The notes beneath the pieces were generated by a model. That model was not told the DNA's origin, made no database searches, and saw nothing but the letters and a program-made list of their open reading frames with translations. DNA of 64,000 nt from assembly GCA_947480335.1 (NCBI GenBank), contig CANKCB010000011.1, positions 1-64,000 of the forward strand, written 5' to 3'. Made by a program: the position numbers and the translations under genes. Of this stretch, positions 28,137-40,915 are shown piece after piece (position 1 is the first letter of the stretch; every line of letters begins with the position of its first letter). The DNA comes from Gammaproteobacteria bacterium. GTDB lineage: Bacteria > Pseudomonadota > Gammaproteobacteria > Eutrophobiales > Eutrophobiaceae.

Positions 28137-28802
28137 ATGAAACTATTAGCGATCGAAACCGCAACTGAAGCCTGCTCTGCTGCTGTACTGCTAGAAGGTG
28201 AAGTCCTGTTCAGGCATCAAATTGCCCCGAGACAACATACCGCACTGATTTTATCAATGGTTGATCAATTACTTCAGGATACGGGTCTGCAACTCAAGGA
28301 CTTTGATGCGCTCGCCTATGGTCGCGGGCCTGGTGCATTTACTGGCGTACGTATCGCGACAGGGGTAATTCAGGGGCTGGCTTACGGTGTGGACTTGCCA
28401 GTCATACCGGTATCAACACTGGCCGCACTGGCACAATCCGCCGCGTCAACCGCCAGCAATATTATCAGTGCGATTGATGCACGTATGGGTGAGATATACT
28501 GGTGTCGATATGTTACCAGTGGCACAGGACTGGTAACCGCTTTGGTAGATGAACAGGTATCAAGTCCAGACCAAATTCTGATTGATGAAAATAAAAGCTA
28601 TTTTGGTGTAGGCACAGGCTGGGAAACTTACCAATCCGAACTGGCAACCGTAATGGGCAAACAATTACTTGGGAGTGACGGCAATCGGTATCCGGATGCC
28701 CGTGATATCCTCAGCCTGGCAGAATATGAATATCAAAAAGGGAATACGGTATCCGCACAGGATGCCTTACCGGTATATATTCGTAACAAGGTTACCGGTT
28801 GA
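28137..28802 (+). CDS. tsaB: tRNA threonylcarbamoyladenosine biosynthesis protein TsaB
   Basis: TsaB is the scaffold partner of TsaD in making t6A37 on ANN-decoding tRNAs. The 221-residue protein begins LLAIETATEACSAAVLL and contains the family's YGRGPGAFTGVRIATGVIQG (as GRGPGAFTGVRI) and SAIDARMGEIYWC. It lacks the full metal site of TsaD, as expected. It stands alone, divergent from the lol genes and convergent with gcvP. Confidence 0.95.
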   Translation: MKLLAIETATEACSAAVLLEGEVLFRHQIAPRQHTALILSMVDQLLQDTGLQLKDFDALAYGRGPGAFTGVRIATGVIQGLAYGVDLPVIPVSTLAALAQSAASTASNIISAIDARMGEIYWCRYVTSGTGLVTALVDEQVSSPDQILIDENKSYFGVGTGWETYQSELATVMGKQLLGSDGNRYPDARDILSLAEYEYQKGNTVSAQDALPVYIRNKVTG

Positions 28803-28811
28803 ATTGACAGA

Positions 28812-31712
28812 TTATTCTTCGTAACTTTGTACGGGCATACAGCTACAAAACAAATTCTTGTCACCATAAAGATTATCGATACGTCCTACGGGTGGCCAGT
28901 ACTTATCATCACGAGCTGTTTTAACAGGGAAATAAGCCTGTTGTTTTGTATAGTTTGCCGTCCAGTGGTCGCCTGTCAACAAACTGGCGGTATGGGGTGC
29001 ATTCTTTAAAGGATTATCAAGTCGGTCCAACTGCCCTTTTTCAACAGAGTCTATTTCCTTACGAATTGAAATCATCGCATCACAGAATCTGTCGAGTTCG
29101 CGCTTATTCTCACTCTCGGTCGGCTCGATCATCAGCGTGTCCGCAACCGGAAATGACATGGTCGGTGCGTGAAAGCCATAATCGACCAAACGTTTCGCAA
29201 CGTCTTCTACTGTAATACCACTACTCTCTTTCAAACCTCGGAAATCAATAATGCATTCATGAGCCACCATGCCATTCTGGCCTGTATACAATACCGGATA
29301 GTATTCCGCCAACCGTTTGGCCAGGTAATTGGCATTCAATATCGCCATGATCGTTGCCTGACGCAAGCCTGCAGAGCCCATCATGGCGATATATGCCCAG
29401 GAAATCGTCAGAATACTGGCAGATCCCCAGGGTGCAGCTGAGACAGGACCAATTGTGCCATGAGAGCCTGCGGCTGGATTGACTCCGGAGACCACAGGAT
29501 GATCCGGTAAAAAAGGTGCCAGATGTGACTTAACTCCGATTGGACCCATTCCTGGTCCGCCCCCACCGTGGGGTATGCTGAACGTTTTGTGCAAGTTGAT
29601 ATGCATAACATCTGCACCAATCTCTGCAGGACGACAAACGCCAACGAGTGCGTTCATATTTGCACCGTCCATATAAACCTGTCCGCCATTCTGATGGACA
29701 ATATGACAGATATCACGCACGGCGGACTCGAATACGCCGTGTGTTGATGGATAGGTAATCATCAATGTAGAAAGATTGGCTGAATATTTTTCGGCCTTGG
29801 AACGCAGGTCAGACAAATCAACATTTCCATTGGCATCACAATCGACAACGACTACTTTCAGTCCAGCCATTGCCGCGCTGGCCGGATTGGTGCCGTGGGC
29901 GGATGCTGGTATCAAACAGATATCTCGATGGCTTTGTCCGCTGACTTCCTGGTATTTCCGTATCACCAGCAAACCGGCATATTCACCCTGAGAGCCGGCG
30001 TTCGGCTGCAATGAAAAGGCATTAAAGCCGGTCAAATCACATAACATATTTTCCAGCTCATTGAAAAGCTGCTGGTAACCGCCCGCCTGTTCTCGTGGTG
30101 CAAACGGATGCAGCCCACTGAATTCCCGATAAGACAAGGCCAGCATTTCCGTGGCAGCGTTCAGTTTCATGGTACATGAACCCAGAGGAATCATCGCCCT
30201 GTCCAGAGCGATGTCTCGCCTTGCCAGCCAGTTCATATAACGCATGATCTCGGTTTCACTATGATAAAGATGAAATACTTCATGGGTCATGAAGCTGGAA
30301 CGACGGATTAAACTGTCAGGAATATTGTTAATGACGATTTTATCAAGTGAATCAACATTTAGTATGGATTCATAACCGGAAGCAAATACTTGCCACAGGG
30401 CAGCAACCTCCGCTCTGGTCGTGGTTTCATCAAAGGCAATACTCAAGGAATTTTCATCTATCAAACGCAGGTTGATACCCTTGGCTCTCGCCTTGTCAAC
30501 CATACTGGCTGCTTGTCCAGGTACTTTTACAAGTACTGTGTCAAAGTAGTGTTGATGGACTATCTCCAGCTTGAGTGTGTTTAGACCGTCTGCAAATATT
30601 CTGGTCAAGCGGTGAATTCTTGAAGCAATTATTTTCAGGGATTCAGGACCATGATAAATGCCATAAAAGCTGGCAATCACAGCAAGCAATACCTGTGAGG
30701 TACAGATATTACTGGTCGCCTTCTCCCGGCGAATATGCTGTTCTCTGGTCTGCAATACCATGCGCAGTGCCGGATTGCCGTGTTTGTCTATTGACACACC
30801 GATCACCCTGCCCGGCATTTGTCGGATGAAACTTTCGCGTGTGGCAAAAAAAGCGGCGTGTGGTCCACCATAGGCCATCGGTACACCAAACCGCTGTGAA
30901 TTGCCCAGTACAATATCGGCGTTCATTTCGCCAGGTGGTTTCAACAGTGTCAGACTCATCAGATCTGTGGCCACAGTGACCAGAGCATCCTGTTGGTGTG
31001 CCTGTTGGATAATTTGTTCTATGTCACGTATGACACCAGAACTGCCAGGGTATTGTAATAACAGACCAAAAACCTGTTTATTGACCAGTTCGGTACCGGC
31101 ATCACCAACGATAACCTCAAAGCCGAAGTAGTGAGCACGTGTTTTGATTACAGCAATGGTTTGTGGATGACAGTCTTGATCTACAAAATAGGCAGATGAT
31201 TTCTTCTTGCTGAGCCGTTTTGACATGGCCATCGCTTCAGCTGCCGCAGTGGCTTCATCTAATAAGGACGCATTGGCAATTTCCATTCCTGTCAGATCAA
31301 TGATCATTTGCTGAAAGTTGAGTAAAGCTTCCAGTCTGCCCTGGCTGATTTCAGCCTGATATGGCGTGTAGGCCGTATACCAGGATGGATTTTCGAGAAT
31401 ATTGCGTTTGATGACCGCCGGAATAATCGTATCGTAGTAACCCATGCCGATCATGGACTTGAAAACCTGGTTTTTATTCTTCATTAACTGCAAGGCATTC
31501 ACCACATCGGTTTCACTCAGCGCATTATTTAACGTATATGGCTGGCTGGCGAGTATGGCTTTGGGCAAGGCTTTCGCGATGATGTCTTCAGCTTTTGTCA
31601 GTCCCAGTAACTTGCAGATTTCAGCAATCTGTTCGGGGGCTGAACCAATATGGCGACGTATGAAATCACCATGCATTTCCAGAGTTTCAAGTGAACTGGG
31701 TATAACTGACAT
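28812..31712 (-). CDS. gcvP: glycine dehydrogenase (P-protein), glycine cleavage system
   Basis: The PLP enzyme decarboxylates glycine and passes aminomethyl to the lipoyl arm of GcvH. The 966-residue chain joins both halves that are separate (GcvPA/PB) in some bacteria. The PLP lysine is Lys709 in HINLHKTFS, followed by the glycine-rich [10 protein letters not shown]. The frame extends 34 codons upstream to a non-ATG start, but I chose ATG at 31712 because the family begins around [16 protein letters not shown]. It is the last gene of gcvT-gcvH-gcvP. Confidence 0.97.
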   Translation of the reverse strand: MSVIPSSLETLEMHGDFIRRHIGSAPEQIAEICKLLGLTKAEDIIAKALPKAILASQPYTLNNALSETDVVNALQLMKNKNQVFKSMIGMGYYDTIIPAVIKRNILENPSWYTAYTPYQAEISQGRLEALLNFQQMIIDLTGMEIANASLLDEATAAAEAMAMSKRLSKKKSSAYFVDQDCHPQTIAVIKTRAHYFGFEVIVGDAGTELVNKQVFGLLLQYPGSSGVIRDIEQIIQQAHQQDALVTVATDLMSLTLLKPPGEMNADIVLGNSQRFGVPMAYGGPHAAFFATRESFIRQMPGRVIGVSIDKHGNPALRMVLQTREQHIRREKATSNICTSQVLLAVIASFYGIYHGPESLKIIASRIHRLTRIFADGLNTLKLEIVHQHYFDTVLVKVPGQAASMVDKARAKGINLRLIDENSLSIAFDETTTRAEVAALWQVFASGYESILNVDSLDKIVINNIPDSLIRRSSFMTHEVFHLYHSETEIMRYMNWLARRDIALDRAMIPLGSCTMKLNAATEMLALSYREFSGLHPFAPREQAGGYQQLFNELENMLCDLTGFNAFSLQPNAGSQGEYAGLLVIRKYQEVSGQSHRDICLIPASAHGTNPASAAMAGLKVVVVDCDANGNVDLSDLRSKAEKYSANLSTLMITYPSTHGVFESAVRDICHIVHQNGGQVYMDGANMNALVGVCRPAEIGADVMHINLHKTFSIPHGGGGPGMGPIGVKSHLAPFLPDHPVVSGVNPAAGSHGTIGPVSAAPWGSASILTISWAYIAMMGSAGLRQATIMAILNANYLAKRLAEYYPVLYTGQNGMVAHECIIDFRGLKESSGITVEDVAKRLVDYGFHAPTMSFPVADTLMIEPTESENKRELDRFCDAMISIRKEIDSVEKGQLDRLDNPLKNAPHTASLLTGDHWTANYTKQQAYFPVKTARDDKYWPPVGRIDNLYGDKNLFCSCMPVQSYEE

Positions 31713-31776
31713 GCTGTTTGTTTCCAGAACCGGGTTAATTGAATGCTTGGTCGTATGACCTGTTGTTATGTACTGG

Positions 31777-32154
31777 CTACAGACCACCGATATATTCGTG
31801 GTACTGGCTTTCATCCATCAACTCTTCCAGATCATCAAGATTTTCCGGGATGATCTTCAGAAACCAGCCGTCTCCCAACGGGTCGGTATTGACCAGTTCA
31901 GGCTCTTCAGTCAAACGGACATTAACTTCAACGACTTCACCGGCAACCGGCACCTTGACATCTCCTGCCGCCTTGACCGACTCGACCACAGCCATTTCCT
32001 TGCCAGCTTCAAAACTGGTACCGGCTTCCGGTAATTCCACGTATACAACATCACCCAGTTGTTCCTGGGCATAGTCAGTAATGCCAACCGTGACACTGCC
32101 GTCATTTTCAAGTCTTAGCCATTCATGATCATCTGTAAATTTTATTGTACTCAT
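31777..32154 (-). CDS. gcvH: glycine cleavage system H protein
   Basis: GcvH carries the lipoyl arm that shuttles the aminomethyl group between GcvP, GcvT and the L-protein. The 125-residue protein has FTDDHEWLR at the start, the [19 protein letters not shown] strand set and the lipoylated Lys61 in [12 protein letters not shown]. It sits 17 bases after gcvT and about 64 before gcvP. The L-protein and lipoyl ligase genes are not in the window. Confidence 0.97.
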   Translation of the reverse strand: MSTIKFTDDHEWLRLENDGSVTVGITDYAQEQLGDVVYVELPEAGTSFEAGKEMAVVESVKAAGDVKVPVAGEVVEVNVRLTEEPELVNTDPLGDGWFLKIIPENLDDLEELMDESQYHEYIGGL

Positions 32155-32171
32155 AAATTTTCTCTTGGTTG

Positions 32172-33314
32172 CTAGCGGAACTTTCTGTAATAACGATGTT
32201 TAACAAAAGGTAAATCCGTACTAATGATTCGATGGCGCTGGTTACGGATCTCCACCGTGTAACTTAAATGTGTGTCAGGGATATTCCGGACAAAACCCAT
32301 GGCGACAGGTCCTGCAAAGGTCTGTCCATAAGCTCCGCTGGTAATTATACCTGTAATTTTACCCTCGCCGTCATAAATTGAGATGCCATCACGCAGGGGT
32401 ATTTTACCCTCCGGCCTGAATCCTTTCAGAATCTTTTTCGGGCCATGAATGACTTGCGACAGAATAATATTCGCTCCGGGGAAACGGGCGAATTCGGGAT
32501 TGTCTGACCGGTATTTTTTCGCAATCACCCAGGTCAAACCAGCCTCAATCGGAGTCGTCGATTCGTCCAGTTCATGTCCATAAAGACTTAATCCAGCTTC
32601 CAGTCTTAAACTGTCTCGTGCACCCAGTCCTATCGGTTTAACCTCTGGATTATCCAGCAATAGCCTGGCCAGGGTTTCAACTTCAGTATTATCAGTCGAG
32701 ATTTCATAACCATCTTCACCGGTATAGCCACATCGATGAACCAGACACTCAATTCCTGCCAGCGTGGAAGTGGTAGCACCCAGAAAGGGCAATTCAGCCA
32801 GGCGGGAATCCAGTCTGGCCATAACAGTGGAAGCCGTAGGCCCCTGTATCGCCAGCAATCCCTTGTTCGTAAGATGCGTAAGTGCGCAGTCAGCGGGCAA
32901 TTGACTCTGTAAATAGTCAAAATCGTGCTGTTTGCGTGAAGCATTTACTACCAGAAAATAATGGTCAGGCATACGCGTGATCATTAAATCATCAATCACA
33001 CCGCCTTCAGCGTTGGTCAACACACTGTAACGCTGCTGTCCAGGCACTAACCCTTTAATATCACCCGGAACCAGACTTTCCAGCCACTCTGCCGCATTCT
33101 CGCCTTCGAGTCGTATCTGGCCCATATGGGAGATATCAAACAGACCAGCCTGGGTTCGGGTATGTTCGTGTTCGGCACGTATTCCTGCCGGATATTGTAC
33201 TGGCATTTCATAACCGGCAAACGGTACCATTCTGGCACCCAGTTGCAAATGCAAGGAGTAAAGCGGCGTGCGCCTGACTTCAGATGACCCGTGGGCCGCG
33301 ACAAGTTCGTCCAT
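32172..33314 (-). CDS. gcvT: aminomethyltransferase (T-protein), glycine cleavage system
   Basis: GcvT transfers the methylene group from GcvH to tetrahydrofolate and frees ammonia. The 380-residue protein shows RRTPLYSLHLQLGARMVPFAGYEMPVQY (seen as RTPLYSLH and VPFAGYEMPVQY), FDISHMGQI, the catalytic Asp region GGVIDDLMITRM and the C-terminal SGAYGQTFAGPVAMGFV. It is the first gene of the gcv operon. I looked for a glycine riboswitch in the 113 bp before it and saw none; only an inverted repeat GCAGCC...GGCTGC at 33368-33389. Confidence 0.97.
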   Translation of the reverse strand: MDELVAAHGSSEVRRTPLYSLHLQLGARMVPFAGYEMPVQYPAGIRAEHEHTRTQAGLFDISHMGQIRLEGENAAEWLESLVPGDIKGLVPGQQRYSVLTNAEGGVIDDLMITRMPDHYFLVVNASRKQHDFDYLQSQLPADCALTHLTNKGLLAIQGPTASTVMARLDSRLAELPFLGATTSTLAGIECLVHRCGYTGEDGYEISTDNTEVETLARLLLDNPEVKPIGLGARDSLRLEAGLSLYGHELDESTTPIEAGLTWVIAKKYRSDNPEFARFPGANIILSQVIHGPKKILKGFRPEGKIPLRDGISIYDGEGKITGIITSGAYGQTFAGPVAMGFVRNIPDTHLSYTVEIRNQRHRIISTDLPFVKHRYYRKFR

Positions 33315-33427
33315 GATGAATCTGTTAATTTAGCCCGATTTGTTATCTAATTAGTGACAAGGATTCAGCAGCCTTTATTTCCTGGCTGCAATTGTTTATT
33401 TCACCTGTTTATCATACAGAAATATCC

Positions 33428-34813
33428 ATGACACATAAACATCGCATTGCTGATTTATTGAATTCTGAATCTCCACTGGAACAGATTACCGTTCAGGGTT
33501 GGGTACGTACACGGCGTGATTCACGGGACTTCTCCTTTATTGAGCTAAATGATGGTTCCTGCCTGGCCAATATTCAGGTGATTGCTGAGCAGACAATACC
33601 CGGTTTTGAATCTATTACACTGATGACCACAGGATCGGCTATTTCCTTGCGGGCTGACCTGATCGCTTCTCCAGGCAAAGGACAACGCTGGGAGTTGAAG
33701 GCGACCCGTCTCGAACTGCTGGGAGCCGCACCGGAAGATTTCCCCTTGCAGAAAAAACGACATAGCGATGAATTTCTCCGAACAATTGCCCATTTACGTC
33801 CTCGCACTAACAAATACGGCGCCATGTTCAGGATACGAGCCCGCCTGGCACAGGCTATCCATGACTTTTTCAATTCCAGGGGGGTTTACTGGATACATAC
33901 GCCAGTAATTACAGGTGCCGATTGCGAAGGGGCGGGAGAGATGTTTCATGTCACAACACTGGATCTGGCTAAAGTACCGCTGCAAGACAGTAAGGTGAAT
34001 TTCGACAAGGACTTCTTTGGCAAGGAAGCCAATCTGACTGTCTCAGGTCAGCTGTCGGTTGAAACGTTCTGTCTCAGTTTGGGCAAGGTATATACCTTTG
34101 GCCCGACATTTCGTGCGGAAAATTCCAATACCAGTCGACATATTGCAGAATTCTGGATGGTTGAGCCTGAAGTAGCATTTGCGGATCTGAATGATAATAT
34201 GGCGCTGGGACAGGAATTAATCAAATATCTGGTGCACTTTGTCATGAATAACTGTGCTGACGATCTGGACTTGTTTGCCCGATTTGTTGACCCCACACTG
34301 ATGCAACGACTTTGCAATATCGCTGGAGAAGACTTCCCCCGCGTCAGCTATACCGATGCTGTGTCTATATTGCAGCAATCCAACCACAATTTTGTATATC
34401 GACCGGAATGGGGTAAAGATTTGCAATCAGAGCATGAGCGATTTTTAACCGAAGAATATTTTCAGCGGCCAGTGATCGTTCATGACTACCCGAAACAGAT
34501 AAAGGCATTCTACATGCGTCAAAACGACGATGACAAAACCGTGGCCGCAATGGATGTTCTGGTACCGTCCATTGGAGAAATAATTGGTGGCAGCCAACGT
34601 GAGGAACGTCTGCACAAGCTCGAAACGAGAATAATTGAACTCGGGTTGAAACCTGCCGATTACTGGTGGTATCTGGATACCCGTAAATACGGCAGTGTCC
34701 AGCATGCCGGATTTGGTATGGGTTTTGAGCGATTATTGATGTTGGTAACTGGCGTCAGTAATATCCGGGATGTTATTCCTTTTCCCAGAACCCCAAGACA
34801 GCTAGACTTCTAG
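33428..34813 (+). CDS. asnS: asparaginyl-tRNA synthetase
   Basis: AsnS charges tRNA-Asn. The 461-residue enzyme has an OB-fold anticodon-binding domain (about 15-105, with VQGWVRTRRDSRDFSFIELNDGS in part) and a class II core with motif 2 FGPTFRAENSNTSRHIAEFW (20 residues) and motif 3 GFGMGFERLLMLVTG. I chose ATG at 33428, giving MTHKHRI, over an earlier in-frame start at 33392 that adds unconserved residues. The presence of AsnS implies direct charging of Asn-tRNA; tRNA-Asn is at 61851. Confidence 0.97.
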   Translation: MTHKHRIADLLNSESPLEQITVQGWVRTRRDSRDFSFIELNDGSCLANIQVIAEQTIPGFESITLMTTGSAISLRADLIASPGKGQRWELKATRLELLGAAPEDFPLQKKRHSDEFLRTIAHLRPRTNKYGAMFRIRARLAQAIHDFFNSRGVYWIHTPVITGADCEGAGEMFHVTTLDLAKVPLQDSKVNFDKDFFGKEANLTVSGQLSVETFCLSLGKVYTFGPTFRAENSNTSRHIAEFWMVEPEVAFADLNDNMALGQELIKYLVHFVMNNCADDLDLFARFVDPTLMQRLCNIAGEDFPRVSYTDAVSILQQSNHNFVYRPEWGKDLQSEHERFLTEEYFQRPVIVHDYPKQIKAFYMRQNDDDKTVAAMDVLVPSIGEIIGGSQREERLHKLETRIIELGLKPADYWWYLDTRKYGSVQHAGFGMGFERLLMLVTGVSNIRDVIPFPRTPRQLDF

Positions 34814-34887
34814 ACTGTATCTGATCTGTATTTTGATGAACACGCTATCAACGATGGCAGTTTCACGCGGATATGTCATAATTTTTC

Positions 34888-36168
34888 ATGGAATCTAAAA
34901 CCAATACCTTACTGGCAAGGCGAAAGATTGAGGTCTTGCTGAATCAGGCGCCGGTGGCGATGTCAGCCGGCGTGGTAGCTGCATTAATCAGTACCGTTTC
35001 ATTCTGGCATACCAGCGAACGCAATATTGTTGCTGGATGGTTTATTCTCTATACGCTGATTTTTCCTGTAAGGTATTTATTGATTACCCGTTTTAACCTT
35101 ACACCAATAAGTAACAGAAATTACAGCCTGGCGCTGAATTCCCATCTGCTATTTTCAACTCTGGCCGGATTGTTATGGTCCGCATTGGGCATCTACCTGC
35201 TTTCCAGTCTGCAAGCTTTTGACAGCTTTATCATACTGTTAATGATAGGTGGGCTAATAGCCGGTGCGGCGGCCACTCACAGCGTGATTCTCACAGCCTA
35301 TTTTACTTTTAGCGTGGCCGTTGCCCTGCCCTTAATCGTTTTTCTGTTTACCAGTGCCGAACCCGGGCTGAATATGTTTGGTCTTATCCTGGGTGTATTT
35401 GTGATTTTTCTAAGTTTTACCGCGTACAGGCTGAACAAACTGGTTGGCAAGTCCCTCTCCCTGCAATTTGACAACCTAGAATTACTCGCCGAACTGGAAA
35501 AGGAAAAAAACCAGGTTAACAGCTTGTATAAAGATCTGGAAATAGACCTCGCTAAATGCAAACTGGCTGAAGAACAACTGACTCGAGAAAAGGAGAAAGC
35601 GGAACAGCTGGCCCAATCGTTACTGGCGATATCTACGCTGGACGGACTGACTGGTATCCCTAACCGTCGCCATTTTGATTCAATTATAGCCAGGGAATGG
35701 AACCGGGCCAGTCGTACCAATACTCCGTTATCCCTGATTTTATGTGATATCGACCATTTCAAGGCCTATAACGATCATTATGGTCATCAAAAAGGCGACA
35801 ATGTACTGGTAAGGATTGCAAACCTGCTGCAAGAAAACGCGCGGCGAGAAGGCGATCTTGCTGCACGGTATGGTGGTGAGGAGTTTGTAGTGGTTTTACC
35901 GGCGACCAGTGTGGATAACGCACGCATGATTGCTGAACAGATGCGCGTTGCAATTGAGGAGTTGAGTATTCCGCACAAATTCTCACCCAGTGAAAATATC
36001 GTCACGGCGAGCTTTGGTGTGGCAACACTGTCGCCTAGACCTGATCAGCATCTGGGTGAGTTGATTGCCAAGGCTGACAAAGCGATGTATCAAGCTAAAC
36101 AAAAAGGGCGCAATCATGTGATGGTGGCTGCAGATAACACTCGAAAGAATCCGGAAAAACCGGAATAG
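34888..36168 (+). CDS. membrane diguanylate cyclase (GGDEF domain)
   Basis: The 426-residue protein should make cyclic di-GMP. It has about six hydrophobic segments in residues 20-190, probably a MASE-type sensor, then a coiled coil (about 200-250, rich in Leu, Glu and Lys) and a C-terminal GGDEF domain. The active site is GGEEF at 329-333. An RxxD inhibitory site, REGD at 320-323, lies exactly five residues before it, so product feedback inhibition is expected. Metal-binding Asp residues are in ILCDIDHFK. No EAL domain is present. It stands alone between asnS and glnE. Confidence 0.93.
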   Translation: MESKTNTLLARRKIEVLLNQAPVAMSAGVVAALISTVSFWHTSERNIVAGWFILYTLIFPVRYLLITRFNLTPISNRNYSLALNSHLLFSTLAGLLWSALGIYLLSSLQAFDSFIILLMIGGLIAGAAATHSVILTAYFTFSVAVALPLIVFLFTSAEPGLNMFGLILGVFVIFLSFTAYRLNKLVGKSLSLQFDNLELLAELEKEKNQVNSLYKDLEIDLAKCKLAEEQLTREKEKAEQLAQSLLAISTLDGLTGIPNRRHFDSIIAREWNRASRTNTPLSLILCDIDHFKAYNDHYGHQKGDNVLVRIANLLQENARREGDLAARYGGEEFVVVLPATSVDNARMIAEQMRVAIEELSIPHKFSPSENIVTASFGVATLSPRPDQHLGELIAKADKAMYQAKQKGRNHVMVAADNTRKNPEKPE

Positions 36169-36205
36169 AATCTGTTCGTCATACGTGGCCGAGATCAAAA
36201 GAACT

Positions 36206-37507
36206 TCAAATCATTACCTTTTCGTAAATCCTGCGTACCGAATGCGTGACAGTCTCAAATTCATCCAGAAAGCGGTTAAGGTTGTCTCCATGCCCCATAG
36301 CCCTGGACAATGCAATGTTATCCGAATCCATCGCCTTGAATGAATCGACAGATTTCATATCAAACAAACGCAGACACATTTCAGTTTTTTTAAGATAGTT
36401 GTAATGCGCAACTAGATTGACGGAAGTCTCCCTGTCTATCAAGCCACACTTACTCATGACTTCCAGCGCCGTTCTGGTACTGCACACTTGCAACTCCCTG
36501 TACTGATGACCGTATCCAAGCTGGTAATAGTGTGAAATAAAATCGATATCCATAATTCCACCAAAACCGCGTTTTATTTCATACCTGCCCTTGGGACTAC
36601 CCAATTCCTTTTGTACCCTTGCGCGCATGGATATTATTTCTTTACATAATAGTTGTCTGTCATAGGGTTTGTATAAACTGTCATTGACAGTTTCCATGAT
36701 GATATTAACACTGTCATTATATTTTATAACAGGACGGCAACGGGTCATCATTTGCCTCTCCCAAATATCACGACTCCCCTCATGGTATTCTTTAAAGGAT
36801 TGATAAGAAGTTACTAGCAAGCCCGCATTGCCATGCGGCCTGAGACGCATATCGAATTCATACAGGGAACCGGTGGAGGCTGGTTGGGCGATCATGCGTA
36901 GTAACATTCTTGCAGATTTACCCAGTTGCTCATGTAAATCCTGATCCTTGCCGTCATACAGGAAAATCAGATCCAGATCAGAGCCGAATGTCATTTCATA
37001 ACCGGCCATTCTACCCATGGCGAGCACAGAAACCGGGAATTGTTCATAACCCGGAAGCATCCGTATAGATTGTATTAGCATATCCAGAGTCACTTCTGCC
37101 AGCAGGGTTAATGAATATTCAAGCTGTTCAATGGAGAATCGGGACTGCAGGTATTCAACCAGATACTGCAGCATCATTCCATTTTTCAAAATTCGTAATT
37201 GATTAACTCTGGCTTCGAAGTCGTCATGTATGAGACAAGCGGCTAACTGTCTGCCCAAATTCGTGTAATCAGGTAGTCCCTGCGGCTCCTGATTGATAAT
37301 CGACAATGCGCTTTCCCCGACAGCAAATACATACCGTGTAAAATACCAGCTGGATCCAAATATTCCGGCAAGCACATCAAGATTGACACTTTGCTCATTC
37401 CAGTTTTCCTGTTCACATAACTTTAACCATCGCTCCAGACTGTTTCTTGCTGTCTGCTCATGCCAGGTTTGTGCCAGCGCGACCTCGATATTTTTTTCAG
37501 AAACCAT
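36206..37507 (-). CDS. glnE: GlnE adenylyltransferase half (C-terminal, AT-like), separate gene
   Basis: In fused GlnE the C-terminal half adenylylates glutamine synthetase when nitrogen is plentiful. This protein (433 residues from ATG 37507) holds one nucleotidyltransferase unit: GRMAGYEMTFGSDLDLIFLYD with metal-binding Asp177 and Asp179, then STGSLYEFDMRLRPHGNAGL, the WERQMMTRCRPV segment and a C-terminal GGIMDIDFISHYYQLGY. These match the AT half rather than the AR half. The ATG is two bases after the upstream stop; a TTG at 37513 overlaps that stop. No ribosome-binding site is visible, so translational coupling is likely. The linker before the catalytic domain is much shorter than in E. 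coli. Confidence 0.85.
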   Translation of the reverse strand: MVSEKNIEVALAQTWHEQTARNSLERWLKLCEQENWNEQSVNLDVLAGIFGSSWYFTRYVFAVGESALSIINQEPQGLPDYTNLGRQLAACLIHDDFEARVNQLRILKNGMMLQYLVEYLQSRFSIEQLEYSLTLLAEVTLDMLIQSIRMLPGYEQFPVSVLAMGRMAGYEMTFGSDLDLIFLYDGKDQDLHEQLGKSARMLLRMIAQPASTGSLYEFDMRLRPHGNAGLLVTSYQSFKEYHEGSRDIWERQMMTRCRPVIKYNDSVNIIMETVNDSLYKPYDRQLLCKEIISMRARVQKELGSPKGRYEIKRGFGGIMDIDFISHYYQLGYGHQYRELQVCSTRTALEVMSKCGLIDRETSVNLVAHYNYLKKTEMCLRLFDMKSVDSFKAMDSDNIALSRAMGHGDNLNRFLDEFETVTHSVRRIYEKVMI

Positions 37508-37509
37508 AA

Positions 37510-38814
37510 TCAAGTATGTTGTTGAGGCAGGATTCTTTCGAAGAACCCGCGTGCTATAGTCCGGCAGTTAAACAATCTTGTTTCAAATGTATCCAGTATC
37601 TCAGCGTCAGACTGTCCGGATATATTGAGTGAACGTGCAATGATGGTTTTTAGTCGTGGATCATCCGGTAATTCATGCGTCTGATGTTCATCTATCATCT
37701 GCAGGTGGTTTTCCAGTTTGCGCAGGAACATATAGCACTCATGTACGTCCTGTTCCTCTGGTTCTGGTATTAATCCGTATTTTCTCAGCTCAGCAAGAAC
37801 ATTCATGGTACCGGTTACTTTGAGTGCCGGGTGGGTTGCCGCATTGACCATTTGCAACATCTGTACAAAAAATTCGATATCACGAATCCCTCCCTCACCC
37901 AACTTGACATTCCAGTGGCCTTTCTTACGTCGGACCCTGTACATTTCATTTTTGATCTCGACAAATCTGTCCAGATCGTCCGAACTCAATGAACGTTTGT
38001 AAATAAAGGGTTGTAATCGTGATAAAAGGTCGTTGCCCAGTGTTCTGTTACCGCTGATAATTCTGGCCCGTAACCAGGCAAACCTTTCCCATGTTTCAGT
38101 GCTGGCGGCGTAGTAATTTTCTGTTTCATCTATGGACATGACGAGTGGACCACTTGAGCCCCAGGGTCTTAATTTCAGGTCAACCCGATATAAAAAACCG
38201 TCGATAGTACGGTGCTCAAGCTGACTGGATGTCAATCTGATCCCGTCTTGCAAAATCTGTTGATACTCATGCACAGCCATCGGAACGTCTGCAGGATTCG
38301 CACACAAAAACACCAGATCGATATCTGAACTGTAGTTGAGTTCACTGGCACCCAGCTTACCCAATCCATAGGTACAGAAATACCGTTCGAAAACTTCCCG
38401 GTTAGAGGGTGACAGGGAAAGTTCTACTGTTTTGTTAAAAACAAATTCGGCGAGATAGCTAAGATCGGCAAGCACCTGACCGTAATCGGGAAGGTTTTGC
38501 ATATCGATCCGGGTTAACCTCAGCAGTTCATGGTATTTATAAATCCTGAGATCATCAATACAGGATACAGTCTGGTTGACTGAAGTTTTACCGGTCGGGG
38601 AACAGAACTGCCCGAGCATTTCGGGATGACGGCAAATTAAATGAAAAAGAAAACGTGAGAGTGAGATTACATTGATCAATTCCTTGATAGCTTGCTCAGG
38701 CATTGAATTGATCGTTTTACAGCTTGATCTGTCTTCCAGCAGACGCCCGAACCTGTTTTCTGCAGTTGCAGGATCGGCGGATTGACTAATCAGTTTCGAA
38801 AAATGGACTGACAC
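37510..38814 (-). CDS. glnE: GlnE deadenylylase half (N-terminal, AR-like), separate gene
   Basis: In fused GlnE the N-terminal half removes AMP from glutamine synthetase. This 434-residue protein ends close to the AR domain end of E. coli GlnE (about residue 440). It shows GLGKLGASELNYSSDIDLVF at 150-169 with Asp164 and Asp166, GFLYRVDLKLRPWGSSGPLV, WERFAWLRARII, KLGEGGIRDIEFFVQMLQ and FLRKLENHLQMIDEHQTHELP, all AR-type signatures. Start is GTG at 38814, 33 bases after the thiC stop. The AT half follows at once. Together they keep the order of the normal single gene, which has about 950 residues; the two here total about 870. Confidence 0.87.
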   Translation of the reverse strand: MSVHFSKLISQSADPATAENRFGRLLEDRSSCKTINSMPEQAIKELINVISLSRFLFHLICRHPEMLGQFCSPTGKTSVNQTVSCIDDLRIYKYHELLRLTRIDMQNLPDYGQVLADLSYLAEFVFNKTVELSLSPSNREVFERYFCTYGLGKLGASELNYSSDIDLVFLCANPADVPMAVHEYQQILQDGIRLTSSQLEHRTIDGFLYRVDLKLRPWGSSGPLVMSIDETENYYAASTETWERFAWLRARIISGNRTLGNDLLSRLQPFIYKRSLSSDDLDRFVEIKNEMYRVRRKKGHWNVKLGEGGIRDIEFFVQMLQMVNAATHPALKVTGTMNVLAELRKYGLIPEPEEQDVHECYMFLRKLENHLQMIDEHQTHELPDDPRLKTIIARSLNISGQSDAEILDTFETRLFNCRTIARGFFERILPQQHT

Positions 38815-38847
38815 ACCGGCTTATAGATAGATGTCTGGGTTCGGCAG

Positions 38848-40857
<2,010 letters not shown>

Positions 40858-40915
40858 TTGTTATATAATAGCAGTATAATAAGTCCTATTTAAATTTATT
40901 ATCTGGAATATAAAA

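Noticed and set aside
33315-33427. Glycine riboswitch before gcvT
   Set aside because: None of the conserved glycine aptamer cores is visible; only a short inverted repeat is present.
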